A stretch of 64,000 nucleotides of DNA from a methane-oxidizing endosymbiont of Gigantopelta aegis. Lineage in GTDB: Bacteria > Pseudomonadota > Gammaproteobacteria > Methylococcales > Methylomonadaceae. Below, in pieces: positions 29,537 through 38,632 of this stretch (position 1 is the first letter of the stretch; each line of letters opens with the position of its first letter). The DNA lies in contig NZ_JAEHGD010000001.1 of assembly GCF_016097405.1 (NCBI RefSeq), positions 257,003 through 321,002 on the forward strand, in the 5' to 3' direction. Under the pieces are notes generated by a model, which saw only the letters and a list, made by a program, of their open reading frames with translations, was not told the DNA's origin and made no database searches. The translations under genes and the position numbers were made by a program.

Positions 29537-31123
29537 TTAAATAAAGTCAAACCCCTTTTTTTTAGGCTGTACTTTTGCAACTTGTTTTTCCTCTAACCGA
29601 CCACACTCAAATTGCCAATAGCCTAAACCGATATTGGTACGATTATTTAAAATGATCGGGAAATTTTCGTTGTTAAAAAACAGGCGTAACAAATCACCAC
29701 GTTTTAAGGAAAATGAATCCAAAATAATATAAGTTTTTTCAGTATTGTCTTTTTTGACCGCATAAAGCAGGGCTTTTTGTGGAGGTACTTCATTTTTATC
29801 GGCATCAAAAGGAATATAAGTAGCCGGAAAAACTTGCTGCGAGATGAGTTTGGGTTCAAAGATGAGTTTATTATCTTGTTTCGTCAACTCCAACCGAGTG
29901 ACTACGGCGAGCGCTCTTTGTTGAGGCATTGCATCGATACGGCGGAAGCTGACCAAGCTGCCAATAGAAAGTGCATTCGTGCGATTGAATTCAATGCTTA
30001 AAGACTTTTCTGAAAATGATTCTGCTCGAATTTCATCCTGTAAGGGGCTTTTGGTCTGAATGAGATTGGATTGGAGTTCATAGGTCGCATCCAAACCTAT
30101 CGCAGCCAGACGATCAATTCGATCGCTAAACAAAGGCGTATTTTGCAGGGAATTTCCTTGCCAGCTCTGCGCTAATTGATTGAAAAGGTCTGAAGCGAGT
30201 TTAGGCTGATGATTGCTATTTTGCCTGGAGGGGTTATAGCGGAACTCTTGCGGATCAACCCATTTATCGACTTGTTGGCAGATCTTGTTTAAACGCGTCA
30301 GATCGATAAATAGACGTGCCGATGAATCCGGGGTGGCCTGGCTTGCAAAAAATGGAGGGATATCTTCATCGGTTTGAATCAAACACTGTTTTGCCATCGC
30401 ATTAACAGGCTCTTCTTGCAAACTGACGAGTGAGGTTAATTTTTCAATAAAATGATAACAAAGCGTAAACTCACGTTGCATCAGTGTGGAGGGGTCGGCC
30501 AGACTCAATAGTAAGATCTGTTTGTAACAGTCCTCGACCGAGCTTTTATGCGATATATTACTGGCATCAGGGATTTTGACCGTTTCCTTTTTATGTTTTT
30601 TGCTTAATTTATACAGCGAATGAAGATCAATCCAGACCCATTCCGGAACCGGTTTGTTCATGATGAAATGCGTCAGGGCAATAGTGCTTAGCCCCTTCAA
30701 CGTGCGCTGTAAAGCCAAACCTAAGTGTTTGCTCTGGAACCAACTGATATTGCGCTGTGAAAGTTGTCTGACACAAATCCAGTAGCCGATACAGAGTTGT
30801 TTTTCAAGCGTTGAAAGAACGCCCATGATTTTTTGTTCGTTAAGCGTTTTGGGGAAACCTGTCTGGATTAAACGTGTGCGTAAATAGTCTTGAATCTGGA
30901 GAAAGTGTGGCCGAATGATTTCTAATGCTGTCAAACGATCGGTCGCAGGCATTTCTACGCTATTCATATCGGTGAGTTGGTCGAGCAACAGACGTGTAGA
31001 TAGCGATGGGTTTGCCGCAGGCAGGTCGGCAACCCATTGCCTTAAATTTGATTCTTCATAAGATAGAATCAGTTCTGGAGCTTTTTTTTGTTCAGGGATG
31101 ACCAGAAAAAAAGAATTTCTCAC
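29537..31123 (-). CDS. Conserved-looking protein of unknown function, 528 residues
   Basis: I do not recognise this gene with certainty. The N-terminal ~240 residues are helical and soluble (WVADLPAANPSLSTRLLLDQL, EIIRPHFLQIQDYLRTRLIQ). The last ~150 residues look all-beta: SIGSLVSFRRIDAMPQQRALAVVTRLEL, then an element with LILDSFSLKRGDLLRLFF-like strands, here YIILDSFSLKRGDLLR. The beta part faintly recalls PilZ-type domains but lacks the standard RxxxR and DxSxxG motifs. It has no signal peptide or membrane segment. It is divergent from the tautomerase gene and heads a possible two-gene operon with the NAD(P)-binding protein. Confidence 0.65.
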   Translation of the reverse strand: MRNSFFLVIPEQKKAPELILSYEESNLRQWVADLPAANPSLSTRLLLDQLTDMNSVEMPATDRLTALEIIRPHFLQIQDYLRTRLIQTGFPKTLNEQKIMGVLSTLEKQLCIGYWICVRQLSQRNISWFQSKHLGLALQRTLKGLSTIALTHFIMNKPVPEWVWIDLHSLYKLSKKHKKETVKIPDASNISHKSSVEDCYKQILLLSLADPSTLMQREFTLCYHFIEKLTSLVSLQEEPVNAMAKQCLIQTDEDIPPFFASQATPDSSARLFIDLTRLNKICQQVDKWVDPQEFRYNPSRQNSNHQPKLASDLFNQLAQSWQGNSLQNTPLFSDRIDRLAAIGLDATYELQSNLIQTKSPLQDEIRAESFSEKSLSIEFNRTNALSIGSLVSFRRIDAMPQQRALAVVTRLELTKQDNKLIFEPKLISQQVFPATYIPFDADKNEVPPQKALLYAVKKDNTEKTYIILDSFSLKRGDLLRLFFNNENFPIILNNRTNIGLGYWQFECGRLEEKQVAKVQPKKKGFDFI

Positions 31124-31325
31124 AGATTTTCCATAGTTAAGTAGATTGTTTGATAAAGTACTATAGCCAATAAGTTTAGCGTATTTAATTGCTGCAAGCG
31201 CAGCAAATTAGTGATTCCTTACACAAAAAAATGTGAAATCGCTTTTTGACGCCGATAGGCATGCTATGTTGATGTTTCAATTGTTGTTAAGTTGAACTTT
31301 TTTGAAATCAGAGCGAGGTATAACA

Positions 31326-31673
31326 ATGCCATTTGTAAGTCTAGCAACCAATAAAACTGTAAGTAAGCAGCAAACCGGCCAATTGATGCAGCAGCTTTCT
31401 GCGCTGATGGCCGAAGAGACCGGAAAATCAGAATCCTATGTCATGGTTGAAATAAGTTCTGGAAAAGATATGCAATTTTCCGGGAAAACTGATCCATTAG
31501 CCTATCTAGAATGCAAAAGCATTGGTTTGACAGAGGCTCAGGCCAAATCATTATCAACGGCCATAACGCAATTATTAAATTCAGAGTTACAAATCCCCGC
31601 CGAACGCATTTATATTGAATTCAGTGCGTGCCATGGCGCTTTTTGGGGCTGGAATGGCGGCACCTTTGGGTAA
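31326..31673 (+). CDS. MIF-family phenylpyruvate tautomerase-like protein
   Basis: A 115-residue tautomerase-superfamily protein. The start at ATG 31326 puts Pro directly after Met (MPFVSLATNKTVSKQQ), which gives the catalytic N-terminal proline after Met removal; an upstream in-frame start (31302) would hide it. The core SYVMVEISSGKDMQFSGKTDP and the C-terminal IYIEFSACHGAFWGWNGGTFG match MIF/phenylpyruvate tautomerase. The physiological substrate in bacteria is unknown. The 200-base region upstream is shared with the divergent 528-residue gene. Confidence 0.88.
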   Translation: MPFVSLATNKTVSKQQTGQLMQQLSALMAEETGKSESYVMVEISSGKDMQFSGKTDPLAYLECKSIGLTEAQAKSLSTAITQLLNSELQIPAERIYIEFSACHGAFWGWNGGTFG

Positions 31674-31736
31674 CCTTGATTTATTGAGGTCGCGTTGTCA
31701 GAACAGGTATTTATGTTTGACTACGCGACCAGGATG

Positions 31737-32276
31737 TCAAAGACTCGATGCATTTCTCGCTTTTCGTTTGCGCCATTTACTGATGATAATCAGGCGCCAC
31801 AAAAAACGCATGCCAAAATAGCCAATAAACGCCGACAGGGTTCCCAGAATCAGACAACCTAATAAAAAAGGCCCACCGATATCGCCTAAACTTGCCAATA
31901 CGCTTTCAACATCAAATGTCATATCGGCATCAGGCTTTTCTTGTCCTAATGAGAATAATCCAACGATATAAGCAAAATAAAACATGGGCGGCATCGTTAG
32001 CGGATTGGTGATCCAAACTAAAGCGACCGATATCGGCAAGTTAGCGCCTACAAACAAAGCCACTATGGCGGCGATAACCATTTGACCGGGGGTCGGGATC
32101 CAGGCAACAAACAGGCCAACAGCAAACGCCATGGCGACAGAACGACGATTGAGATGCCAGAGATTCGGTGTATGTAATCTTTCGCCTAAGAATTGCAGAT
32201 TTTTATGCTGCTTTATTTTTTCAGGATCTGGAAAATGTTTTTTAATGAAATTTTTGGGCATGATCAACGATAGCAT
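31737..32276 (-). CDS. DUF2062 family membrane protein
   Basis: A 179-residue reverse-strand protein. It has basic N- and C-termini and three hydrophobic segments (VAMAFAVGLFVAWIP, VIAAIVALFVGANLPISVAL, FLLGCLILGTLSAFIGYFGM). The PTPGQM and NPLTMPPMFYFAYIVG motifs identify DUF2062, a family of unknown function often annotated beside comEC and exbB/lpxK. It is convergent with the tautomerase and divergent from comEC. Confidence 0.87.
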   Translation of the reverse strand: MLSLIMPKNFIKKHFPDPEKIKQHKNLQFLGERLHTPNLWHLNRRSVAMAFAVGLFVAWIPTPGQMVIAAIVALFVGANLPISVALVWITNPLTMPPMFYFAYIVGLFSLGQEKPDADMTFDVESVLASLGDIGGPFLLGCLILGTLSAFIGYFGMRFLWRLIIISKWRKRKARNASSL

Positions 32277-32381
32277 GATTTAAACCGGTTTTATTCTAAC
32301 AGGTTTTAACGCGGTATCTCTATTGCGCAAACTTTTCATACGGGCTGTATGTTAATGATCAGAACATGAATTTGAAACGGG

Positions 32382-34652
32382 ATGGCAACTAATATGCCCT
32401 GGTTTGCGCTATTTTTTCTTTTAGGTGACTTAGCCGTTCAGTATTTGAAGGCATTACCGGATACTGGTCAGCTCATTTGGATAGTGGTGTTAGCGCTGCT
32501 CTCGAGCATCATGAGAAGCTGGCGCATTCTGGCTTTTTGTTTGGGGTTTTGCTGGACGGCTATCTTTGCGCAATCGATATTGGATGACCGGCTTGATACA
32601 CATCTCAACGGAAAAGTCGTCATTATTAAAGGTATCGTGGCCGATATTCCACATTACCAAACGCATAAAGTGCGTTTTGATTTCATACCTTTGGTCGAGG
32701 AATCACGGCTTCCCGCTAAAATCCGCCTGAATTGGTACTATCCGGATCAGCTGCTCAAGGCAGGGCAGGTTTGGCGATTGGCGGTAAAATTAAAAACGCC
32801 GCATGGTTATTTTAATCCCGGCGGCTTTGACTATGAAAAATGGCTATTTAGTCAGCGTATTGGTGCGACTGGATATGTTAAAAGCAACGTTCAGGCCGAC
32901 TTGTTATCATCAGAATTGTATTCAATAAATGCGTGGCGGCAATACATGGCTGATCGGATCGATGGCTGGGTGACGCAGGGATTGGCGCGGGGAGTGATCA
33001 AAGCATTAGCGATTGGCGATCGTTCGGACTTGAACCCTGGGCAGTGGACGGTATTCAGGCGCACCGGTACAGCACATCTGATTGCAATCTCTGGCTTGCA
33101 TATCGGCTTGATAGCGGGCGTGGTTTATTATTTGATTTGGCGTAGTCTATTGTGGGTTGGCCTTGTTTCGGTTTCGCCGCAGCGCATTGCGATTATAGCC
33201 TCATTGACTATTGCCTTGATTTACGCCGCACTGGCTGGTTTTTCGTTACCAACCCAACGGGCTTTGATCATGCTGTGTGTCATCATGCTTTCACTGTATT
33301 GGCAGCGGCATGTCAAAAAATCACAGATTTTGGCTGTTGCTCTGTTAAGCATTCTGTTGTTTGATCCTTTATCGGTTTTAAGCCCCGGCTTTTGGTTATC
33401 ATTCCTGGTTGTCATCGTTATTTTAATTGCTTTATCCGGGGATTCAAAACGGCGTCATTATTGGGCCGAGGCAAGTAAGGTCCATGTCGTAACCGCTTTG
33501 GGGTTACTGCCAGTTTTAGCCTTATTTTTTAGTGGTTTTTCAATATTAGCACCGTTTGCTAATTTGGTTGCCGTACCGATTATTACTTTGCTGGTGGTAC
33601 CACTGGTTTTTTGCGCGATGTTATCGATGTTTTTATTTCCAGTACTAGCAGGCGTGTTATTTACCCTGTTGGAGCATATATTAGCGATATGCTGGATTTT
33701 TTTGGAAAAACTGAGTGCGTTTAAATGGTCGATCTGGCAAACGATTAACATACCTGTCGATACTCTGATATTGGCCGGCGTAGGGGTATTTTTACTGATA
33801 TTGCCGAAAGGTGTTCCAGGTCGTTATTTAGGTGTCTTGATGCTGCTTCCGGTATTTTTTCCACGCATCCAACACGTCCCGCCTGGCGAAATTCGACTGA
33901 CTCTGCTGGATGTCGGGCAAGGCTTGTCTGTGGTAGTGGAAACAATGAATCATAGTCTGTTATTTGATGCCGGCGCCCGCTTTAGTGAAACATCAGATAT
34001 GGGGCGCACTGTTGTTTTACCCTATTTACAGTATCGAGGCCTTAAACAGCTGGATACCGTTATTATCAGTCATGGTGATAATGATCATATTGGTGGCATT
34101 GATGCTGTTTTACAAGCAATGCCGTTTGGCGGCGTACTAAGTAGCGTACCTAAGAAGTTGAAACGCTATAAAGCACAACCCTGTCAAGCAGGGCAGCGAT
34201 GGCAGTGGGATGAGGTAAGCTTCAAGCTGCTTTCGCCACCATCGGCTGCAATATTGAATGGGGAAAATAATCGATCCTGTGTGTTACAGATTAAAACCCG
34301 ACAATTTCAGATTTTATTGCCCGGCGACATTGAACGTGCGGCAGAGCAATGGTTGCTGACATATTATCAGGCCGAATTACAGGCTGATGTGTTAATCGCT
34401 CCGCACCATGGGAGTAAAACTTCGTCTAGCGCATTGTTTTTAAAGGCATTGAATTTAGATTATGTGTTAATTCCAGCCGGTTATTTGAATCGTTATGGCT
34501 TTCCGCATCAAGCTGTCTTGCAGCGTTATCAGGATTTAAAAATCGATTGGTTAACAACAGGTAAAGCGGGTGCGGTTGTTGTCAAAACAAATGGCAAACG
34601 AATGAAAATCGAAGCTAGCCGCAAAAAGGCCGGGCATTATTGGTTAAACTGA
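32382..34652 (+). CDS. comEC: DNA internalization channel protein ComEC/Rec2
   Basis: A 756-residue membrane protein that carries single-stranded DNA across the inner membrane during natural transformation. The order is an N-terminal helical pair, an OB-fold periplasmic domain (~60-180), the Competence domain with many membrane helices (IAISGLHIGLIAGVVYYL, FSLPTQRALIM), and a C-terminal metallo-beta-lactamase-like domain (LLDVGQGLSVVV, SHGDNDHIGGIDAV, IAPHHGSKTS). All zinc-site histidines of this domain are visible. The length is normal. Confidence 0.94.
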   Translation: MATNMPWFALFFLLGDLAVQYLKALPDTGQLIWIVVLALLSSIMRSWRILAFCLGFCWTAIFAQSILDDRLDTHLNGKVVIIKGIVADIPHYQTHKVRFDFIPLVEESRLPAKIRLNWYYPDQLLKAGQVWRLAVKLKTPHGYFNPGGFDYEKWLFSQRIGATGYVKSNVQADLLSSELYSINAWRQYMADRIDGWVTQGLARGVIKALAIGDRSDLNPGQWTVFRRTGTAHLIAISGLHIGLIAGVVYYLIWRSLLWVGLVSVSPQRIAIIASLTIALIYAALAGFSLPTQRALIMLCVIMLSLYWQRHVKKSQILAVALLSILLFDPLSVLSPGFWLSFLVVIVILIALSGDSKRRHYWAEASKVHVVTALGLLPVLALFFSGFSILAPFANLVAVPIITLLVVPLVFCAMLSMFLFPVLAGVLFTLLEHILAICWIFLEKLSAFKWSIWQTINIPVDTLILAGVGVFLLILPKGVPGRYLGVLMLLPVFFPRIQHVPPGEIRLTLLDVGQGLSVVVETMNHSLLFDAGARFSETSDMGRTVVLPYLQYRGLKQLDTVIISHGDNDHIGGIDAVLQAMPFGGVLSSVPKKLKRYKAQPCQAGQRWQWDEVSFKLLSPPSAAILNGENNRSCVLQIKTRQFQILLPGDIERAAEQWLLTYYQAELQADVLIAPHHGSKTSSSALFLKALNLDYVLIPAGYLNRYGFPHQAVLQRYQDLKIDWLTTGKAGAVVVKTNGKRMKIEASRKKAGHYWLN

Positions 34653-34709
34653 ACACATCAGGATGGAGCAAAAATGCTGCATTTTGTTGTCTTTATTAAA
34701 ACAAATCAT

Positions 34710-34715
34710 TATAAT
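34710..34715 (+). promoter_or_regulatory. -10 element for tRNA-Leu
   Basis: A perfect TATAAT at 34710-34715 ends 18 bases before the tRNA start; no strong -35 is seen. The position is right for a short tRNA leader. Confidence 0.4.
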
Positions 34716-34733
34716 GCCAAATTCTTTGATTTC

Positions 34734-34818
34734 GCGAGCGTGGCGGAACTGGTAGACGCGCTGGATTTAGGTTCCAGTGGGGTAGCCCGTGAGAGTTCGA
34801 GTCTCTCCGCTCGCACCA
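34734..34818 (+). tRNA. tRNA-Leu (anticodon UAG)
   Basis: A class II tRNA of 85 bases including an encoded CCA. The acceptor arms GCGAGCG and CGCTCGC pair fully. The anticodon arm is CTGGA-TTTAGGT-TCCAG with anticodon TAG, so it reads CUA/CUN leucine codons. A long variable arm (GGGGTAGCCC) and the T arm GAGAGTTCGAGTCTCTC are visible. It lies between comEC and tig. Confidence 0.96.
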
Positions 34819-35077
34819 TTCTCCTTCTGTTGATGGGTTCAGATCCGTACCGGTCAACGGTTAAAGGACGTGAAAAACTTTAAAGTTCAAAAACGGCTTC
34901 TATCTTAAATATATAAACCATTGTTTTTCTTTAATCTGCATTTTATATCCAAATATGGCGTAGAGCTGAACCAGCAGCGTAGGACGTCTTTTAGATCTAA
35001 TCAGATAACTTTCACGTTTCTTTAACGATAGATTTCCAGTTATTTCCCAACATTTGATTATTTGAGGTTAAAAAGCA

Positions 35078-36376
35078 ATGCAAATTTCTGTCGAAAAGAC
35101 ATCAGAATTGAAGCGAAAAATGACAGTAACCATTCCTGAAGAGGCCATTCAGGAAAAGATGGAAGCACGTTTTAAAAAGTTAGCCAAAGAAGTCAAATTA
35201 GATGGATTTCGTCCAGGAAAAGTACCTGTCAAGGTCGTGAAAAAACAGTTTGCAGATCGTGTGCGCGGAGAAATTATCCAGGATTTAATTCAATCAAGTT
35301 ATTACGATGCGTTGAAGCAAGAAGATTTAATTCCAGCAGGATTTCCGCAAATAGAGCCGACTAATGCCCAGGATGGTCTGGAATATACGGCAAAATTTGA
35401 AGTCTATCCTGAAGTTTCGCTTGATGCTGTTGCTGGCCTTGAAGTAACACGCTTAACGGCAACCGTTGAAGATGCAGATGTCGATCAAATGATTGAGAAG
35501 TTGCGGGAACAAAAAAAGGACTGGCAATCGGTTGAGCGGGAATCACAACAAGGCGACCGCATTACGATTCACTTTTCAGGTGAGTCCGAAGGGGAAAATT
35601 TCACCGATGGTAAAGTAGAGAATTACCCTGTGGAAATTGGCGCTGGCCAGATGATTCCAGGATTTGAAGATGAGCTAGTCGGTTTGAAAGCGGGCGACAC
35701 CAAGTCTTTTGAAATCACCTTCCCTGAAGAATATGGCAATGACAAGCTGGCGGGCAAAACAGCAAAATTTGATATTGAAGTTGTCAAGGTTGAAGAATCT
35801 GTTGTTCCAGAAGTCGATGCGGAATTTATCAAAGCTTATGGCGTCGAAAGTGGCGATATGGACGAATTCCGTGCTGATGTCAAAGCGAATTTGGAGCGTG
35901 AGCTGGCGCAGGCTTTGAAAAATAAATTCAAAACAGCCATCATGGACGCCTTGTATGAAAAAGTTCAGATTACGCTGCCCGACGCCTTGATTGATCAAGA
36001 AATTGAAGAAATGAAAAAACCTTATGCGGCGAATGCTAAACAGCAAGGCCTGTCGGTCGAGGATTTGGATTTGCCACGCGATATGTTTGAAGAGCAAGCA
36101 AAACGCCGGGTTGCATTAGGTTTGATTTTAGGCGAAATTATCAGACAAAACGACATTAAAGTCGAAGATGACAGGGTTCGCGCTACTTTGGAAGAAATGG
36201 CAAGCAGCTATGAAAACCCAGAGCAAGTCATTAACTGGTATTACGAAAATCCAGAACGATTGCAGGAAGTTCAGCAAATGGTTCTGGAAGATCAAACGGT
36301 CGACTGGTTGGCTAAGCAGGCGAATGTGGCTGAAGAAACCGTGCGCTTCGATGATGTAATGAATAAACAACAATAA
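35078..36376 (+). CDS. tig: Trigger factor
   Basis: This is the ribosome-bound chaperone that meets nascent chains at the exit tunnel. The 432-residue protein has the ribosome-binding signature in LDGFRPGKVPVKVVKKQF, an FKBP-type prolyl isomerase domain (~150-245: GDRITIHFSGESEG, then GQMIPGFEDELVGLKAGDTKSF) and the helical C-terminal arm domain. It opens the tig-clpP-clpX-lon gene group. The 259-base region before it contains only AT-rich leader sequence and no distinct element that I can name. Confidence 0.96.
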   Translation: MQISVEKTSELKRKMTVTIPEEAIQEKMEARFKKLAKEVKLDGFRPGKVPVKVVKKQFADRVRGEIIQDLIQSSYYDALKQEDLIPAGFPQIEPTNAQDGLEYTAKFEVYPEVSLDAVAGLEVTRLTATVEDADVDQMIEKLREQKKDWQSVERESQQGDRITIHFSGESEGENFTDGKVENYPVEIGAGQMIPGFEDELVGLKAGDTKSFEITFPEEYGNDKLAGKTAKFDIEVVKVEESVVPEVDAEFIKAYGVESGDMDEFRADVKANLERELAQALKNKFKTAIMDALYEKVQITLPDALIDQEIEEMKKPYAANAKQQGLSVEDLDLPRDMFEEQAKRRVALGLILGEIIRQNDIKVEDDRVRATLEEMASSYENPEQVINWYYENPERLQEVQQMVLEDQTVDWLAKQANVAEETVRFDDVMNKQQ

Positions 36377-36391
36377 GGTTAAAGGCAACGT

Positions 36392-37024
36392 ATGTTTGAT
36401 AAACAAAATGGATTGAATGATAACCTGGCACCTCAGGCGGCGGGTGGACTTGTCCCTATAGTCATTGAACAAACCGCCCGGGGAGAGCGCTCTTTCGATA
36501 TCTATTCCAGATTACTGAAAGAACGGGTTATTTTTCTGGTCGGGCAGGTTGAAGATTATATGGCCAACCTCATCGTTGCCCAATTGTTGTTTTTAGAATC
36601 TGAAAACCCGGATAAAGACATCCATTTATATATCAATTCACCCGGTGGATCGGTGACTGCAGGGATGGCGATTTATGACACCATGCAGTTTATTAAATGT
36701 GATGTCAGCACCATGGTGATTGGTCAGGCGGCCAGCATGGGAGCATTTTTGCTGGCTGGCGGAGCAAAAGGTAAGCGTTTTGGATTGCCAAACTCCCGAG
36801 TGATGATTCATCAACCACTGGGCGGTTTTCAGGGGCAGGCCAGTGACATCGATATCCATGCACGCGAAATATTGTCAATTCGTGATCGCCTGAATAAAAT
36901 TCTGGCACACCATACGGGACAAAGCCTGGAGAAGATTCAACAAGATACTGATCGCGATAATTTTCTGAGTGCAGAGGATGCGGCAGAGTATGGTTTGATC
37001 GATAAAGTCTTGACAAATAGATAA
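36392..37024 (+). CDS. clpP: ATP-dependent Clp protease proteolytic subunit
   Basis: A 210-residue serine peptidase that forms the ClpP barrel. Ser115 lies in [14 protein letters not shown], His140 in [15 protein letters not shown], and the Asp of the triad follows about 49 residues later in the usual place. The N-terminal [21 protein letters not shown] is the conserved axial-loop region. It lies 15 bases after tig and 96 bases before clpX. Confidence 0.96.
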   Translation: MFDKQNGLNDNLAPQAAGGLVPIVIEQTARGERSFDIYSRLLKERVIFLVGQVEDYMANLIVAQLLFLESENPDKDIHLYINSPGGSVTAGMAIYDTMQFIKCDVSTMVIGQAASMGAFLLAGGAKGKRFGLPNSRVMIHQPLGGFQGQASDIDIHAREILSIRDRLNKILAHHTGQSLEKIQQDTDRDNFLSAEDAAEYGLIDKVLTNR

Positions 37025-37120
37025 CGTCAACCCGTGCAGAAGATTGATTTTTTTGAAATTCAGGCTATGCTGTAGCCTTGATGTTGAGTAACCTTTTGGG
37101 GATGCAAAGAGGGCGTAAAT

Positions 37121-38392
37121 ATGAGTATAAGTAAAAGCAGCGATGGTGATGGTAAGCTGCTTTATTGTTCATTTTGTGGCAAAAGCCAGGATGAAGTCAG
37201 AAAGCTGATTGCAGGGCCGTCGGTTTATGTTTGCAATGAATGTGTCGATTTGTGTAATGACATTATCCGTGATGAACTGGCCGACAGCGAATCAGAAAAT
37301 GCCCCGGATCGTTTGCCGAAACCCAAAGAGCTGAAGTCTGAGCTGGATAACTATGTTATCGGGCAGGAGCAGGCGAAGAAAATTTTGGCGGTTGCTGTCT
37401 ATAATCACTATAAACGGTTACGTAGCAATACAACAAAAAATTCAATTGAACTGGCTAAAAGTAATATTTTGTTGATTGGGCCGACAGGTTCAGGCAAGAC
37501 CTTGCTGGCTGAAACGCTAGCACGCTTGCTTGATGTTCCGTTTACCATTGCCGATGCGACGACGCTGACCGAAGCCGGTTATGTGGGTGAAGATGTTGAA
37601 AACATTATTCAGAAAATTCTGCAAAAATGTGATTACGATGTCGAAAAGGCTGAAACAGGCATCGTTTATATCGATGAAATCGACAAAATCACCCGCAAAT
37701 CAGACAATCCCTCGATTACCCGTGATGTTTCAGGCGAAGGTGTTCAGCAAGCTTTATTAAAGCTGATTGAAGGAACTGTCGCTTCTATCCCGCCACAAGG
37801 TGGGCGCAAACATCCACAACAGGAATTTTTGCAGGTCAATACGGCGAATATTCTGTTTATTGTGGGAGGCGCCTTTGCAGGTCTGGACCAAGTGATTAAG
37901 GCACGATCTGAAAAAGGAGGCATTGGATTTGCCGCTGAGGTTAAATCGAAAGATGATAGTAAAAATGTTGGGGAACTTTTTGCCGAAGTTGAGGCCGAAG
38001 ACTTAATTAAATATGGATTGATTCCAGAATTTGTGGGGCGTTTGCCGGTTGTGGCGACGCTAGAAGAGCTGGATGAAGAAGCGCTGATAAAAATATTGAC
38101 TGAACCTAAAAATGCTTTGGTTAAACAATATCAGCATATGTTCGAAATGGAAGGCGTCGAGCTTGAATTTAGGCCAGAGGCTTTACAAGCGATCGCGCGA
38201 AAATCAATGGAGAGGAAAACTGGCGCCCGTGGATTGAGAACAATTGTTGAAAATGTGCTGCTGGATGTGATGTATGAACTGCCTTCAAGCACTAATATCA
38301 GTAAAGTGGTTATTGATGAAAATGTCATCGCCGGAAAATCAGAACCTATCCTGATTTATGAAAAAGAAGCCAGGAAACAAGCCTCTGAATAA
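37121..38392 (+). CDS. clpX: ClpX unfoldase, ATP-binding subunit of Clp protease
   Basis: ClpX recognises tagged substrates and threads them into ClpP. The 423-residue protein starts with a Cys4 zinc-binding domain ([11 protein letters not shown] and CNECVDLC), followed by the AAA+ core: [15 protein letters not shown] (Walker A), [10 protein letters not shown] (Walker B), the GYVGEDVE pore loop, and [15 protein letters not shown]. The C-terminal [10 protein letters not shown] is the sensor 2 motif. It ends 25 bases before a terminator. Confidence 0.96.
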   Translation: MSISKSSDGDGKLLYCSFCGKSQDEVRKLIAGPSVYVCNECVDLCNDIIRDELADSESENAPDRLPKPKELKSELDNYVIGQEQAKKILAVAVYNHYKRLRSNTTKNSIELAKSNILLIGPTGSGKTLLAETLARLLDVPFTIADATTLTEAGYVGEDVENIIQKILQKCDYDVEKAETGIVYIDEIDKITRKSDNPSITRDVSGEGVQQALLKLIEGTVASIPPQGGRKHPQQEFLQVNTANILFIVGGAFAGLDQVIKARSEKGGIGFAAEVKSKDDSKNVGELFAEVEAEDLIKYGLIPEFVGRLPVVATLEELDEEALIKILTEPKNALVKQYQHMFEMEGVELEFRPEALQAIARKSMERKTGARGLRTIVENVLLDVMYELPSSTNISKVVIDENVIAGKSEPILIYEKEARKQASE

Positions 38393-38417
38393 ACGCTTGA
38401 AATGTTGATTTGACGAA

Positions 38418-38453
38418 AAGGAGCTTTGCTGTCAGGCCTGGCTCCTTTTTTTT
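38418..38453 (+). terminator. Rho-independent terminator after clpX
   Basis: AAGGAGC (38418-38424) pairs with GCTCCTT (38441-38447) across a 16-base loop and is followed by a run of T to 38453. It separates clpX from the lon promoter. Confidence 0.7.
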
Positions 38454-38457
38454 GCCA

Positions 38458-38485
38458 CTTGAAATTAAGCTATCTATCCCTATAT
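38458..38485 (+). promoter_or_regulatory. Sigma-32 (heat-shock) promoter for lon
   Basis: CTTGAAA at 38458-38464 is identical to the sigma-32 -35 consensus. After a 13-base spacer, CCCTATAT at 38478-38485 is close to the -10 consensus CCCCATNT. It lies just after the clpX terminator and about 140 bases upstream of the lon start. lon is a heat-shock gene in E. coli under RpoH, so the position fits. The 5' untranslated region would be about 140 bases. Confidence 0.7.
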
Positions 38486-38632
38486 TTAGACTATGAACTC
38501 CGTTCGATGCACTGAATCCTGATATATTCCAAGTATTAAATACGCCGGATGGCCTTGTTATCCTTAATTCAAGAGCTATTAGAATGATCGAACGATGCAA
38601 TGATGTACAAAATTCCTGAGTAGGAAAAAAAG

